Part shown: piece by piece, positions 17,347 through 27,475 of the stretch
Position numbering within the stretch: position 1 is the stretch's first letter
Layout: the number at the start of each line of letters is the position of its first letter
Assembly: GCA_002718135.1 (NCBI GenBank)
Contig: PBDN01000004.1
Location: 1-58,326, forward strand
Reading direction: 5' to 3'
Source of the DNA: Pelagibacteraceae bacterium
Lineage (GTDB): Bacteria; Pseudomonadota; Alphaproteobacteria; HIMB59; GCA-002718135
DNA length: 58,326 nucleotides
Translations under genes and position numbers: made by a program
The notes under the pieces: model-generated
The model's database searches: none
Seen by the model: the letters and a program-made list of their open reading frames with translations, nothing else
What the model was told of the DNA's origin: nothing

Positions 17347-18274
17347 AATTTATTTTCTCTATTTTACTTAAATCTGAAACATTATCTATTGATATTATTT
17401 CAAATGTATTTTCTATTCTTTTGATCAATCCAGATAAAACTTTACCTGGGCCAATTTCAATTATTATATTTTTATTTAGTTTTTTTAAATTTAAAATACT
17501 TTCTGTCCATCTTACACGATTTGCCATTTGATTTTTTAAACAATGTTTAATTTCATTAATTTCTTTATGCAATATTCCATCATAATTGGATATAATATTA
17601 ATATCTGAATTCATTAATTCAAGTTTTTCTATCTCTTCACACAATTTATTTTGTGCTTTAATCATGTGTTGTGAATGAAAAGCAGCAGATACATTAAGTT
17701 TTATGAATTTTTTTACACCATTCGTAATAAAAACATTTTGACATTTATCAATGTCTGAATTTAGACCTGAAATAACTACTTGAATATGTGAATTATCATT
17801 ACCTATTTCTATTGGTAATTTTTCATTTTTAATAATTTCTTCAACTTTAAGACAATTAAGACCTATTAATGCAGCCATACCTGAATAATTAGGTTCTAAT
17901 GCTGAATTCATTAGGTTTCCTCTTAATACAAGTAATTTTGAACATTCTTTTACATCAAGTTTATTAGATGCGACTAAAGAAGAATACTCACCGAGAGAAT
18001 GTCCTAGCATAGTATCTATGCCAATATCTTTAATATTTATTATGCTATCAATTGCTTTGAAAATAGATAATGAAGCAGCAAAAAGACATATTTGAGTATA
18101 ATTAGTAATGTTAAGAAGGTTATCTTTATCCTCAAACATTATAGATCTTACATTAATTGAAATTGAATCTTCTATTTCTTCGATTACTTTTCTTGAAGAT
18201 TCAAAATTATCGCAAAAATCCTTTGCCATACCTAAGTATTGGCTGCCTTGGCCGGGAAAAATTATTGCACTCAT
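17330..18274 (-). CDS. fabD: Malonyl-CoA:ACP transacylase
   Basis: A 314-residue enzyme that loads malonate from CoA onto ACP. It begins with the family motif FPGQGSQYLGMA and carries the nucleophilic serine S93 in GHSLGEYS; the catalytic histidine is in SAAFHSQHM. It is the first gene of the fabD-fabG-acpP-fabF-mltG-gmk run and lies divergent to rpsF across 84 bases. A weak promoter (TTGTGG, 18 bases, TAAAAT at 18293-18288) is possible, placing the transcript start close to the ATG. Confidence 0.96.
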   Translation of the reverse strand: MSAIIFPGQGSQYLGMAKDFCDNFESSRKVIEEIEDSISINVRSIMFEDKDNLLNITNYTQICLFAASLSIFKAIDSIINIKDIGIDTMLGHSLGEYSSLVASNKLDVKECSKLLVLRGNLMNSALEPNYSGMAALIGLNCLKVEEIIKNEKLPIEIGNDNSHIQVVISGLNSDIDKCQNVFITNGVKKFIKLNVSAAFHSQHMIKAQNKLCEEIEKLELMNSDINIISNYDGILHKEINEIKHCLKNQMANRVRWTESILNLKKLNKNIIIEIGPGKVLSGLIKRIENTFEIISIDNVSDLSKIEKINYVKKQ

Positions 18275-18358
18275 TAAAGCTTGATTTATTTTAAAAATTT
18301 AATATATGCAACCACAACTTCTCTTGAATTAATATTTAAGATATAACCATGGAGTATT

Positions 18359-18685
18359 ATGAACAAATTTGAAGCAGTTCTGTTATTAAGCCCAGATATT
18401 TCAAGTACTTTATTAAAAAAAGAAATAGATGCATTTTTAGGTATTATTAGCTCAAATGAAGGTAAAATAATTAATGAAGAGGATTGGGGCTTAAGAGATT
18501 TATCATATAAAATTGCAAATCACAAAAAAGCATTTTATCAATTTTTTCAAATTGAATTAATAGGTAGCAAAATTCAAGTTATCAAAAAGTCTTTATCACA
18601 AAATGATAAAATTTTGAGACACTTATTTGTTAAAGTTGAAGATCATCAAGAATTACCAACAAAACTACAAAATGAAAAAAAATAA
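18359..18685 (+). CDS. rpsF: 30S ribosomal protein S6
   Basis: A 108-residue ribosomal protein of the 30S platform that pairs with S18. The N-terminus ([14 protein letters not shown]) and the motifs [21 protein letters not shown] and [13 protein letters not shown] are typical. A GGAG-like site is at ATGGAGT just upstream. It starts the plus-strand run rpsF-rpsR-rplI-dnaB, which is well known across bacteria. The lysine-rich tail is shorter than in many alphaproteobacteria. Confidence 0.95.
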   Translation: MNKFEAVLLLSPDISSTLLKKEIDAFLGIISSNEGKIINEEDWGLRDLSYKIANHKKAFYQFFQIELIGSKIQVIKKSLSQNDKILRHLFVKVEDHQELPTKLQNEKK

Positions 18686-18953
18686 ATTTTCAAAAAAAAG
18701 AAGTAGAGATGAAAATAAAAATTCACCTTTTGAAGACAGAAAAAGATTTTGTCCATTTAGTCAAAAGAATTCACCTAAAATAGATTATAAAGACGTAAGA
18801 CTATTATCAAGATATGTAAGTGAAAAAGGTAAAATAACTCCTAGTAGAATAACAAATGTTTCAAGACAAAAACAAAAGGAATTATCAAAAGCAATTAAAA
18901 GAGCAAGATTTTTATCTTTAATGTCATTTACAAATAAAAATTTCTATAATTAA
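18672..18953 (+). CDS. rpsR: 30S ribosomal protein S18
   Basis: A 93-residue S18 with the family core [18 protein letters not shown] and [17 protein letters not shown], ending in [12 protein letters not shown]. The N-terminus is longer and more basic than the minimal S18 ([15 protein letters not shown]). The ATG at 18672 is preferred over an in-frame TTG at 18627, which would lie deep in rpsF. It overlaps the rpsF stop by 14 bases. Confidence 0.95.
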   Translation: MKKNKFSKKRSRDENKNSPFEDRKRFCPFSQKNSPKIDYKDVRLLSRYVSEKGKITPSRITNVSRQKQKELSKAIKRARFLSLMSFTNKNFYN

Positions 18954-18955
18954 TT

Positions 18956-19399
18956 ATGAAAGTAATTTTAACAACTAATATAAAGAAATTAGGAAAAATC
19001 GGTGATTTAGTTAGTGTTAAGGATGGATATGCTAGAAATTTTTTACTTCCAAAAAAAATGGCATTAAGAGAAAATAAAAAAAATTTAGAGTATTATGAAA
19101 AAATTAAAGAAGATATAAAAAATAAAGAACAAGTTAAACTAAAAGAAGCTGAAAATATTGTTCAAAGAATTAAATCATTAAAAATTATCTTTAATAAAGA
19201 ATCTGATGAAAAAGGACAACTTTATGGTGCGGTTTCCAAAAAAGAAATTATAAATTTTTTAGATAGTAATAATATAAAAATTCATTCTGATGATATTAAA
19301 ATAATTCAACCTATAAGATCTTTAGGAGATCATAGTATTGAGATTAATCCATATATGGATATAAAAGAATCTATTAACATAGTTGTGAAAAAAAACTAA
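18956..19399 (+). CDS. rplI: 50S ribosomal protein L9
   Basis: A 147-residue L9 with the N-terminal rRNA-binding domain (KVILTTNIKKLGKIGDLVSV, then KDGYARNFLLPKKMA), the long connecting helix and the C-terminal domain (GQLYGAVSKKEI). It starts 2 bases after rpsR. An 82-base AT-rich gap without a clear terminator separates it from dnaB, so dnaB may be read through or have its own promoter. Confidence 0.96.
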   Translation: MKVILTTNIKKLGKIGDLVSVKDGYARNFLLPKKMALRENKKNLEYYEKIKEDIKNKEQVKLKEAENIVQRIKSLKIIFNKESDEKGQLYGAVSKKEIINFLDSNNIKIHSDDIKIIQPIRSLGDHSIEINPYMDIKESINIVVKKN

Positions 19400-19481
19400 A
19401 TTATTCACGTTATTACCAAGATATTAACTTTTAATTTTTTCTTATTCTTGTTTATTAATATATTTAAGATATGAAAAAAAA

Positions 19482-20987
19482 ATGTCATTAGAGCAAATTG
19501 TCAAATTAAACAAATTCGAAAATGACTCATTAGATAAATTTATTAATTTTGATGCAGAAATAGCGCTAATTGGGTGTATTCTATGGGATAATAGAAATTA
19601 TGAAAATATATCAGATTTCTTAAATGAAGATCATTTTGCAGATAATAATAACAAAGAAATATTTAAAACAATTAAGAATTTATTAGATAGAAACATTTTA
19701 GTATCACCAATTACATTAAAAAATTATTTGACTGAAAGTCAAAATAATTTTGACAATATCAAATATTTAAACAAAATTAAAGACTCAGCACCTTCTACTC
19801 ATAATGCATATCAATATGCTAAAATTATATATGATTTGCATATTAAAAGAAATTTAGTAGGAATAGGTCAAAACATAATTCAAAATACTATTGAAAAAAG
19901 TAATGATTTAGATGGTGAGGAATTAATTGAAAATGCAGAAAATGATTTATATATACTTTCTCAAACTGGTAATACTGAAAGAAAATTTGCAACTTTTGGA
20001 AATGCTTTAAAAAATGCAATTGATGTTGTTGAACAAGCGTTTAAAAGAGATGGAAAAATTGCTGGATTACCATCAGGCTTAAAAGATTTAGATAAAAAAC
20101 TTGGAGGTTTACATAATTCTGATTTAATAATTATAGCTGGAAGACCTTCTATGGGTAAAACTGCTTTAGGAACAAATATAGCATTTAATATTGCAAGTAA
20201 GTTTAAAGAAGAAAAAGATAATTTAGGTAATACCAAAACTTTAGATGGAGGAAAAGTTGCATTTTTTTCATTAGAAATGTCATCTGAGCAATTAGCAACT
20301 AGAGTTCTTGCAGAACAATGTAAAATATCTGGTGATAAAATGAGAAAAGCTGATCTTTCAAAAGAAGATTTTAAAATAATTGCATCAGTAAGTTCTAATT
20401 TAGAAAAGCTAGATTTAATAATCGATGATAACCCTATTCTAACGATACCAACATTAAGAGCAAGAGCAAGAAGATTAAAAAGAATTCATAATATTAATTT
20501 AATCATAATTGATTATCTTCAGTTAATGTCAGGATCATCAAATAATAAAAATGAAAATCGTGTTCAAGAAATTTCAGAAATTACAAGAGGTTTGAAAGGA
20601 ATAGCAAAGGAACTCAATATTCCAATAATTGCACTTTCTCAATTATCAAGACAGGTAGAACAAAGAGAAGATAAAAGACCTCAATTAGCTGATTTAAGAG
20701 AAAGTGGAACGATTGAACAAGATTCAGATGTTGTAATGTTTATTTTTAGAGAAAGTTATTATTTAGAAAGAATGGAACCAATTAAAAAATCAGATGAGGT
20801 AGAGGATAAATATAATGAACGTCACAATAGATGGAAAGAATTATGTGAAAATAATTATAATATAGCTGAAATTATTATTGCAAAACAAAGACATGGGCCA
20901 ATTGGCACAATAAAAACACATTTTGAACCAAATTTTACAAAATTCAGTGATTTAACTATTAAAGATTATGATAATATTATGGAGTGA
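19482..20987 (+). CDS. dnaB: Replicative DNA helicase
   Basis: A 501-residue hexameric 5'-3' helicase of the replication fork. The N-terminal domain (EIALIGCILWDNRNYENISD) and linker precede the RecA-like ATPase with Walker A AGRPSMGKTALG, Walker B-like LIIIDYLQLMSGS, and the arginine-finger region QRHGPIGTIKTHFEP. The length is normal and no intein is present, although DnaB is a common intein site. The stop codon overlaps the GTG start of alr. Confidence 0.97.
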   Translation: MSLEQIVKLNKFENDSLDKFINFDAEIALIGCILWDNRNYENISDFLNEDHFADNNNKEIFKTIKNLLDRNILVSPITLKNYLTESQNNFDNIKYLNKIKDSAPSTHNAYQYAKIIYDLHIKRNLVGIGQNIIQNTIEKSNDLDGEELIENAENDLYILSQTGNTERKFATFGNALKNAIDVVEQAFKRDGKIAGLPSGLKDLDKKLGGLHNSDLIIIAGRPSMGKTALGTNIAFNIASKFKEEKDNLGNTKTLDGGKVAFFSLEMSSEQLATRVLAEQCKISGDKMRKADLSKEDFKIIASVSSNLEKLDLIIDDNPILTIPTLRARARRLKRIHNINLIIIDYLQLMSGSSNNKNENRVQEISEITRGLKGIAKELNIPIIALSQLSRQVEQREDKRPQLADLRESGTIEQDSDVVMFIFRESYYLERMEPIKKSDEVEDKYNERHNRWKELCENNYNIAEIIIAKQRHGPIGTIKTHFEPNFTKFSDLTIKDYDNIME

Positions 20988-22042
20988 TTAAATCATCAGC
21001 AATTCTTGAAATAAATTTAAAAAATTTAATTTATAATTATATACATTTAAAAAAAATTGCGAAAAATTCATTTATAGGAGCTACTATTAAAGCTAATGCA
21101 TATGGAATTGGTGACAAGGAAGTTTTTTCATGTCTATATAAGAATGGATGTAGACATTTTTTTGTAGCTACTTCAAGTGAAGGCATTAATCTTAGAAGAT
21201 ATTTTAAAAAAGGAAAAATATATATACTAAATGGATTAGAAAATAATAACGTAAAAATTTTTAAAAAAAATATGTTAATTCCAATTTTAAATACTGAACA
21301 AGAAATAAAATTGATAAATAAATCGAAAATAAAGTTTGGTCTTCATATAGAGACAGGATTGAATAGACTAGGAATAAATCTTAAAAAATCAATTGAAGAA
21401 ATTAAAAATAATTCAAATATAACAATCATAATTAGTCATTTGGCTAGTTCTGAAAAAAAAAATAGTATTTTCAATAAAATTCAAAATAATAATTTTAAAA
21501 TTTATAAAAAAATATTCAAAAACAAAAATATTGTTTATAGTTTATCAAATTCAATGGGTATAAATTTAGGTAAAGAATTTCATTATAATTTAGTTAGACC
21601 TGGAATCTCATTATATGGTGGACATTATTTTACAAAAATGAAAAAAATTGTTAAACCTATTGTAAAATTAAAAGCTAAGATATTGCAAATAAAACAAATA
21701 AAAAAAAATGAGTATGTTGGATATAATCAAACATACAAGGCTAGTAGAAATTTATCAGTAGCAGTGATTGGTATTGGATATGGAGATGGTATATCAAGAA
21801 AATTAGGTAACAAAGGACATATCTACTATAAAAATTTTAAGTTTAAAATTATAGGAAGAGTATCAATGGATAGTATCACAATAGATATTACAAAAAATAA
21901 AAAAATTTTTAAAATTGGTAAATATGTTGAAATATTAAATTATAAGCATGGAATTGATACTTTGGCTAAGGAATGCGATACAATAAGTAATGAAATATTA
22001 ACATCAATATCTAAAAGAGTGGAAAGAATTTATCAATTATAA
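20984..22042 (+). CDS. alr: Alanine racemase
   Basis: A 352-residue PLP enzyme making D-alanine for peptidoglycan. The lysine that binds PLP is K36 in ATIKANAYGIG; the second catalytic tyrosine is in the C-terminal domain (VGYNQTYKAS), and GRVSMDSITIDI is typical. The start is GTG, overlapping the dnaB stop as GTGA. No closer ATG precedes the conserved N-terminus. The next gene starts in its stop codon (TAATG), suggesting coupled translation. Confidence 0.94.
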   Translation: MIKSSAILEINLKNLIYNYIHLKKIAKNSFIGATIKANAYGIGDKEVFSCLYKNGCRHFFVATSSEGINLRRYFKKGKIYILNGLENNNVKIFKKNMLIPILNTEQEIKLINKSKIKFGLHIETGLNRLGINLKKSIEEIKNNSNITIIISHLASSEKKNSIFNKIQNNNFKIYKKIFKNKNIVYSLSNSMGINLGKEFHYNLVRPGISLYGGHYFTKMKKIVKPIVKLKAKILQIKQIKKNEYVGYNQTYKASRNLSVAVIGIGYGDGISRKLGNKGHIYYKNFKFKIIGRVSMDSITIDITKNKKIFKIGKYVEILNYKHGIDTLAKECDTISNEILTSISKRVERIYQL

Positions 22043-24408
22043 TGGTTAAGCATATTTTTTTTATTTTTATAATATTAATTATATCCTTTCTGGGTATTCA
22101 ATCTAAAAACTTTAGAATTGATGCTTCATCAGATACTTTAGTGGCTAAAAACGATAAAGATTTTGAATATTTTAACTATTACAATAAAATATTTTCAACA
22201 AATAATTTTCTGATTTTAGCTATCAAATCTCAAAATGAAATAAATAAAAATTTTGTTGATACAATTAATAAATTATCATCAGAAATTGAAAATTTAAAAG
22301 AAATTGAAAATGTTTTTAATATCAATAAGGCCCCGATTTTATTTTTGAATGATTTAAAAATTAGTGATTTGAGTAATGATAAAATAGAAACAATAAATAA
22401 TTCAAATTATAATTTAAAAGAAATCATAAATGAATTAGCATCAAATCCTTTATTCAATAATCAAATAATTAGTTCAAATAAAAAAATATCGTCATTAATT
22501 ATAACGATTGCAAATAATGAAAAATTTTTAAAGATAAAAGATAATTATAATAACTCTAATAATAATAAGATTAAAAATGAATATATAAAAGCTAAAAAGA
22601 TTTTTGATAATGAAAGAAATGAGCTAATAAAAAAAATAAGAATTATAATAAATAAAAGTGATAAAAATTACGAATATTTTTTAGGTGGAGTAGATATGAT
22701 AGCAAATGATGTTATTTCATTTGTTAAAAATGATATTATAGTTTTTAGTATAGCAATATTGTTAATAGTTATTTTAGTTTTATTTTTTATATTTAGAGAT
22801 TTAAAATGGATATTTTTATGTTTGTTTACTTCACTTTATTCTGTCTTAAGTATGTTTGGTTTAATTTCATTATTAAATATTGAGGTAACTGCTATTTCTT
22901 CAAATTTTGTATCTCTTATGTTTATATTATCAATTTCAATGAATATTCATATCATAAACTATTACAGACAAAATTTTCAATTAGATAAAAATAATATAAC
23001 TATAACATTAAAAAAAATGTTTTTACCTTGCCTATATACAGTTTTGACAACGATGGTAGCATTTGCTTCATTACTTTTATCAGATATTAAACCAATAATT
23101 GATTTTGGTACTATTATGATTTTATCATTATTGATAATAATTATGTGCTCTTTTACAATTTTACCTTTATTAATGTCTTATTTTCCAAACCCAAAAATAA
23201 ATAAAAGTATTAAATTTACAATTTTAAATTTTTTTTATTACATTACTTTGAATCATGGTAAAAAAATTATATTTATAAACATTTTATTTTTAAGTATTTC
23301 TATAATTGGAATATTCAAACTAAATGTTGAAAATAGTTTTATTAATTATTTTAAAAAACATACAGAAATTTACAAAGGCATGAGATTAATTGATAGAGAA
23401 TTAGGTGGCACAACTCCATTAGATGTAATTATTACTTTTAAAGATAATGAAACTTTTGAATCAAATATTGCAAATACAGATGATGATGATTTGTTGATCG
23501 AAGATGATATAATTTCTAATGATTTATTTGATGATACTAATGATGATTCATCTTGGTTTACTAAAGAAAAAATTGTTACTATTAAAGAAATTCATGAATA
23601 TTTAGATAATAAAGTTGAAATAGGTAAAGTCCAATCAATTGAGTCTCTTATAAGAACAGCTAATAAATTAAATAAAGATGAACTCAGTGTATTTGAATTG
23701 TCAATTTTATATAATGAAATTCCTGAGAATTATAAAAAAGATTTAATTTATCCATATTTATCAATTGATAACAACATGGCAAAAATATCTGCAAGAGTTA
23801 AGGACTCTTATGAGATAAATAGAAATAAATTAATAAACGATATTAATTATCATCTAGAAACAAATTATAATAATATTAGTTATAAAGTTAATGGATTACT
23901 TGTTTTGTATAACAATATGTTACAATTACTATTTTCTTCTCAAATAAAATCATTAGGTTTTGTTGTTTTAACTATTTTTTTTATGTTATTAATTTTATTT
24001 AAGTCGTTAAAACTTAGTATTTATGGAATTATTCCAAATATTATTGCTTCTAGCTCTATATTGGGATTAATTGGATTATTTCAAATCCCCTTGGATATTA
24101 TGACTATTACAATAGCAGCAATAACCATAGGAATAGCTGTAGACAACACGATTCATTATTTATATCGTTATAATGAAAACTACAAAAAAAATATGAATAT
24201 TACAAAAAGTGTTCAAATGACTAATAATAATGTTGGTTATGCAATATTAACAACTTCAGTAACCATAGCCTTTGGTTTTTCTGTATTAATTTTATCAAAT
24301 TTTATACCTACTTTATTATTTGGAATTTTCACTGCTACTGCAATGCTGCTTGCAATGTTAGGAGTATTAATTACATTACCAAGTTTATTAAATTTATTTA
24401 ACAAATGA
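22042..24408 (+). CDS. MMPL/RND-superfamily exporter
   Basis: A 788-residue inner-membrane protein with two MMPL repeats. Each repeat has one N-terminal helix, a large periplasmic loop and a bundle of five helices; the second bundle carries an aspartate in GIAVDNTIHYLYRY that fits the proton relay. An acidic stretch rich in Asp (about residues 477-503) lies in the second periplasmic loop before SSWFTKEKI. Such COG1033-type proteins are thought to move lipids or other hydrophobic compounds; the substrate here is unknown. It is translationally coupled to alr (TAATG) and to cvpA (4-base overlap). Confidence 0.85.
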   Translation: MVKHIFFIFIILIISFLGIQSKNFRIDASSDTLVAKNDKDFEYFNYYNKIFSTNNFLILAIKSQNEINKNFVDTINKLSSEIENLKEIENVFNINKAPILFLNDLKISDLSNDKIETINNSNYNLKEIINELASNPLFNNQIISSNKKISSLIITIANNEKFLKIKDNYNNSNNNKIKNEYIKAKKIFDNERNELIKKIRIIINKSDKNYEYFLGGVDMIANDVISFVKNDIIVFSIAILLIVILVLFFIFRDLKWIFLCLFTSLYSVLSMFGLISLLNIEVTAISSNFVSLMFILSISMNIHIINYYRQNFQLDKNNITITLKKMFLPCLYTVLTTMVAFASLLLSDIKPIIDFGTIMILSLLIIIMCSFTILPLLMSYFPNPKINKSIKFTILNFFYYITLNHGKKIIFINILFLSISIIGIFKLNVENSFINYFKKHTEIYKGMRLIDRELGGTTPLDVIITFKDNETFESNIANTDDDDLLIEDDIISNDLFDDTNDDSSWFTKEKIVTIKEIHEYLDNKVEIGKVQSIESLIRTANKLNKDELSVFELSILYNEIPENYKKDLIYPYLSIDNNMAKISARVKDSYEINRNKLINDINYHLETNYNNISYKVNGLLVLYNNMLQLLFSSQIKSLGFVVLTIFFMLLILFKSLKLSIYGIIPNIIASSSILGLIGLFQIPLDIMTITIAAITIGIAVDNTIHYLYRYNENYKKNMNITKSVQMTNNNVGYAILTTSVTIAFGFSVLILSNFIPTLLFGIFTATAMLLAMLGVLITLPSLLNLFNK

Positions 24409-24938
24409 ATTTTCAAGATTTAATATTTCCATATGACTATATTATAATAATTATTTCTATATTATTAATTTTAATCAGTTCATGGAAAGGTTTTATTAAT
24501 TCAATTTTAGGATTATTAACATGGATTGGTTCAATAATCATAACTATCTACAGTTATAATACTTTATCTTTATGGATAGATAAACAATTACTAAATATAA
24601 ATATATTGAATCAATATGAACAAATAACTAATTTAATTAGCATTATATTGTCTATACCAATAATTTTTTTAATATCTTTATTTATACTAAAAAGGATAAG
24701 ATCTATGTTTAGTAAAGATCTTGATAAACAAATATTAGGAATAATTTTTGATAAATTCTTTGGATTTATTTATGGACTTGTATTTAGCTATTTAATTTTG
24801 AGCACTTTTTTGTATATGCTTGAAAAACCTGAAAATATGAACAACTTATTTGTATGGATATTAGATAATTCTTTTATTCTAAATACAGTTTATATGATTA
24901 ATAAATTTGTATATGCTTATTTTTTATTTAGTCTTTAA
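24405..24938 (+). CDS. cvpA: CvpA-family membrane protein
   Basis: A 177-residue protein with four membrane helices. The features SSWKGFINSILGLLTWIGSI and, in the second half, DKQILGIIFDKFFGFIYGLVF match the CvpA family, first linked to colicin V production and now to envelope maintenance. The exact role is unknown. The gene overlaps the exporter by 4 bases and converges with der, overlapping it by 15 bases. In other alphaproteobacteria cvpA often lies between this exporter or radA and purF. Confidence 0.8.
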   Translation: MNFQDLIFPYDYIIIIISILLILISSWKGFINSILGLLTWIGSIIITIYSYNTLSLWIDKQLLNINILNQYEQITNLISIILSIPIIFLISLFILKRIRSMFSKDLDKQILGIIFDKFFGFIYGLVFSYLILSTFLYMLEKPENMNNLFVWILDNSFILNTVYMINKFVYAYFLFSL

Positions 24939-26222
24939 ATAAGGATTTTTTGAAGATCTGATTAATATAACAACTTTTTTATCTATAATTTTAAAAGATG
25001 TACAAAAATTATTCAATAAATAAGTTTTGTAACTAGATTTAATTTTAGAAGAATAATTTGAAAAAATCATTATTGTAAGAGGTTTTGAAGAAATTTGAGA
25101 ACCATACTTAAAATTAACAGTTTTACCTTTTACTAGTGGATGAGGATTTTGAGTACTAACTTTTTGAATCCATTTATTAATCTTACTAGTAGGAATATTA
25201 ATATTTAAATCAGTGATTTTTAAATAAATATCTTTTTTAAGTTTACGCACATCATTAAATTTTTTTGCAGATATAAAAGATAAAGATATATTTTTAGTTT
25301 TAGAAAAATTATTTACGATCTCATTTTTTTTAGATTTAAAAATGTTTTTTGGATCAATAATTAAATCAATTTTATTATATATGATCATTACAGATCTAGA
25401 TTTTGTAAGTAATAAATTGAGAATTTTTTTGTTCTGATTATCAAAACCAGTTTTAATATCAATTAGTAAAATATTCAGATCTACTGAATTTATTTTTTTT
25501 AAACTATTTTTAATTGCCTTATAATTTAATGTGTTTTTAACTATTTTGTTTTTTTTATTAATTCCAGCAGTGTCTATTATTTTAAATAATTTTCCTTTAT
25601 ATGAATAAGTTTCATCTATAATATCTGAAGTTGTACCTGCAGTTTTACTAATAGTGGCTCTCTCATATCCAAGAAACATATTTAACAATGTACTTTTGCC
25701 TGCATTAGGTTTGCCATAAATTCCTATAGAAAAATCATAATCTTTTTTTGTATAACTTTTATTTTTATATTGATTGAAGTAATTGAATACTTGCTCTAAA
25801 CCTAAATTATGTGAGCATGATATATAAAAGATTTTTTCAATACCTAAGTAATTAAAATTATTTTCTTTTTTTAAATTATCATCTTTATTAATTATTAATA
25901 TACATTTTTTATTTAATTTTCTTAATTCATTGATTGCCTCAATATCATTGAAATTATTGACAGATTTATAATCAACTACATATAAAAAGATATCTATTAT
26001 TTTTAAAATTTTTTTAAATTTAATCTTATCTAATTTATTATTTTTAATTATGACTCCCGGAGTATCATATATTTTTAATCCATTTGAATTAGTAATTTCA
26101 GCATAATGCCAATCTCTAGTTGTGCCCTCCTCTTGGTCTATAAGATTTTTTTTTGTAGTAGTCAGTAAATTAAAAATTGAAGATTTACCAACATTAGGTT
26201 GACCAATCAATAAAAAATTCAT
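24924..26222 (-). CDS. der: Ribosome-assembly GTPase Der (EngA)
   Basis: A 432-residue GTPase with two G domains in a row, needed for 50S subunit assembly. Domain 1 has GQPNVGKSS (about residues 7-15), EGTTRD and NKDD; domain 2 has GKPNAGKST, TAGTTSD and NKID; a KH-like domain follows (GSQISSKPLTIMIFSN). The C-terminal tail is short. It comes directly after bamB, sharing one base between stop and start, which is a conserved neighbourhood. Confidence 0.95.
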   Translation of the reverse strand: MNFLLIGQPNVGKSSIFNLLTTTKKNLIDQEEGTTRDWHYAEITNSNGLKIYDTPGVIIKNNKLDKIKFKKILKIIDIFLYVVDYKSVNNFNDIEAINELRKLNKKCILIINKDDNLKKENNFNYLGIEKIFYISCSHNLGLEQVFNYFNQYKNKSYTKKDYDFSIGIYGKPNAGKSTLLNMFLGYERATISKTAGTTSDIIDETYSYKGKLFKIIDTAGINKKNKIVKNTLNYKAIKNSLKKINSVDLNILLIDIKTGFDNQNKKILNLLLTKSRSVMIIYNKIDLIIDPKNIFKSKKNEIVNNFSKTKNISLSFISAKKFNDVRKLKKDIYLKITDLNINIPTSKINKWIQKVSTQNPHPLVKGKTVNFKYGSQISSKPLTIMIFSNYSSKIKSSYKTYLLNNFCTSFKIIDKKVVILIRSSKNPYLKTK

Positions 26223-27475
26223 TACTCAAATACGTAAGTTTTTCCATTTTTCATTGAAAAAAAAGAAAAATTATTTTGTTTATAAATAAAATCAATGTAT
26301 CTTAATTTAGAATCAATTGTATCAATTATACTTCCCTTATTAATAATTAATATTTTACCATTATCAAAAATAATATTTAAATTTTTATTATGAACATATA
26401 TATCTAAAATTTTAGTCTTTTTACCAATTTTACTATCTAAATCTAAAATCCAAAAAATCTTTCCATTAATAACATTATAAGAAATTAATTTATTATTATT
26501 CTTAACAATAATTGAATTATTAAAAAAAACATTTGAGTCATTCGATGAAATCTTAATTTTATTAAGTATTCTCTTGTCTGTAACTAAGTCAATTGATTGT
26601 AAATATTCGCCTTCGTCTAGATATATTAAATAATTTTTGTAGATATGTAATTTATCGTTTGAATTATTAATAGAACTAATAATATCTAAATTCTCAAATA
26701 TTGAATTATGTTTTTTATTTAAAATGGAATCAAATGATCCAAGATTATTATTAGGTAAAATAAAAAATAATAGATTTAAATAATTAGTAATTTTACCACC
26801 CTTCGCTTGAAATATTTTATTGCCTTCGAAATACTCTGAATATATTTCATAACCATCAGATATAGCAATAATCTTAATTGTATTTCCGTAAAGAGCAAAT
26901 ATATTTTCATTTATAATTTTTATTGGTGTACTAAGTATCTGATTATAAAAATAGGACCATATAATTTTGCCTTCATTATTAATTTTAATTATATGACCTG
27001 AGTTAAATCCAATAATTAAAGAATTATAATATAAGCTTACAGATGTTGGGTAGAGCACATCTTTTAAATCAGATAAATCTAATTTAATTTTATTTAATAA
27101 TTTATAATTATTTATATCTGTAATTATTAATTCAGAATTATTGTTAACTGAATATATTTTATTATCTAAAATATATGACTTTAAATTAAGTCTATCTTCG
27201 TTAAATTTTGAATAATTATTTAATAAATGTTTATTTTTTTTAAAAAAGTTTTTTTCAAAATTAAATGAATTTTTATTATAAAAATCTATTACATTATTCT
27301 CATAATAGGTAATATTTTGATAATCAATTATTTGATTAAGTTCATAATTAGCAGAAATTTCGTGTTCATAATTTTGATCAGATTTATTGATATTTATTTT
27401 TTCTAATGCATTGCAGGAAAACAATAAAAAAATAAAAAAAATGACGATTAAATTATTTGTATAATTGATATTCAT
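26222..27475 (-). CDS. bamB: BamB-like outer-membrane assembly lipoprotein
   Basis: A 417-residue lipoprotein. The N-terminus is a lipoprotein signal ending LLFSC, so Cys21 should be lipidated. The rest shows repeated short beta-strand units ending in aromatic or hydrophobic residues (for example GKIIWSYFY and GKIFWILDLDSK), as in PQQ-type beta-propellers. BamB supports the Bam complex in folding outer-membrane proteins. The sequence is very divergent; the call rests on propeller repeats, the lipobox and the conserved position between the YfgM-like gene and der. It overlaps the gene upstream by 23 bases. Confidence 0.8.
   Translation of the reverse strand: MNINYTNNLIVIFFIFLLFSCNALEKININKSDQNYEHEISANYELNQIIDYQNITYYENNVIDFYNKNSFNFEKNFFKKNKHLLNNYSKFNEDRLNLKSYILDNKIYSVNNNSELIITDINNYKLLNKIKLDLSDLKDVLYPTSVSLYYNSLIIGFNSGHIIKINNEGKIIWSYFYNQILSTPIKIINENIFALYGNTIKIIAISDGYEIYSEYFEGNKIFQAKGGKITNYLNLLFFILPNNNLGSFDSILNKKHNSIFENLDIISSINNSNDKLHIYKNYLIYLDEGEYLQSIDLVTDKRILNKIKISSNDSNVFFNNSIIVKNNNKLISYNVINGKIFWILDLDSKIGKKTKILDIYVHNKNLNIIFDNGKILIINKGSIIDTIDSKLRYIDFIYKQNNFSFFSMKNGKTYVFE

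Noticed and set aside
19400..19481. Gap between rplI and dnaB as a terminator or promoter
   Set aside because: No stable hairpin with a T run and no convincing -35/-10 pair is present.
23470..23500. Asp-codon repeat (GATGATGAT) as a microsatellite
   Set aside because: It is short and irregular and encodes a conserved type of acidic loop.
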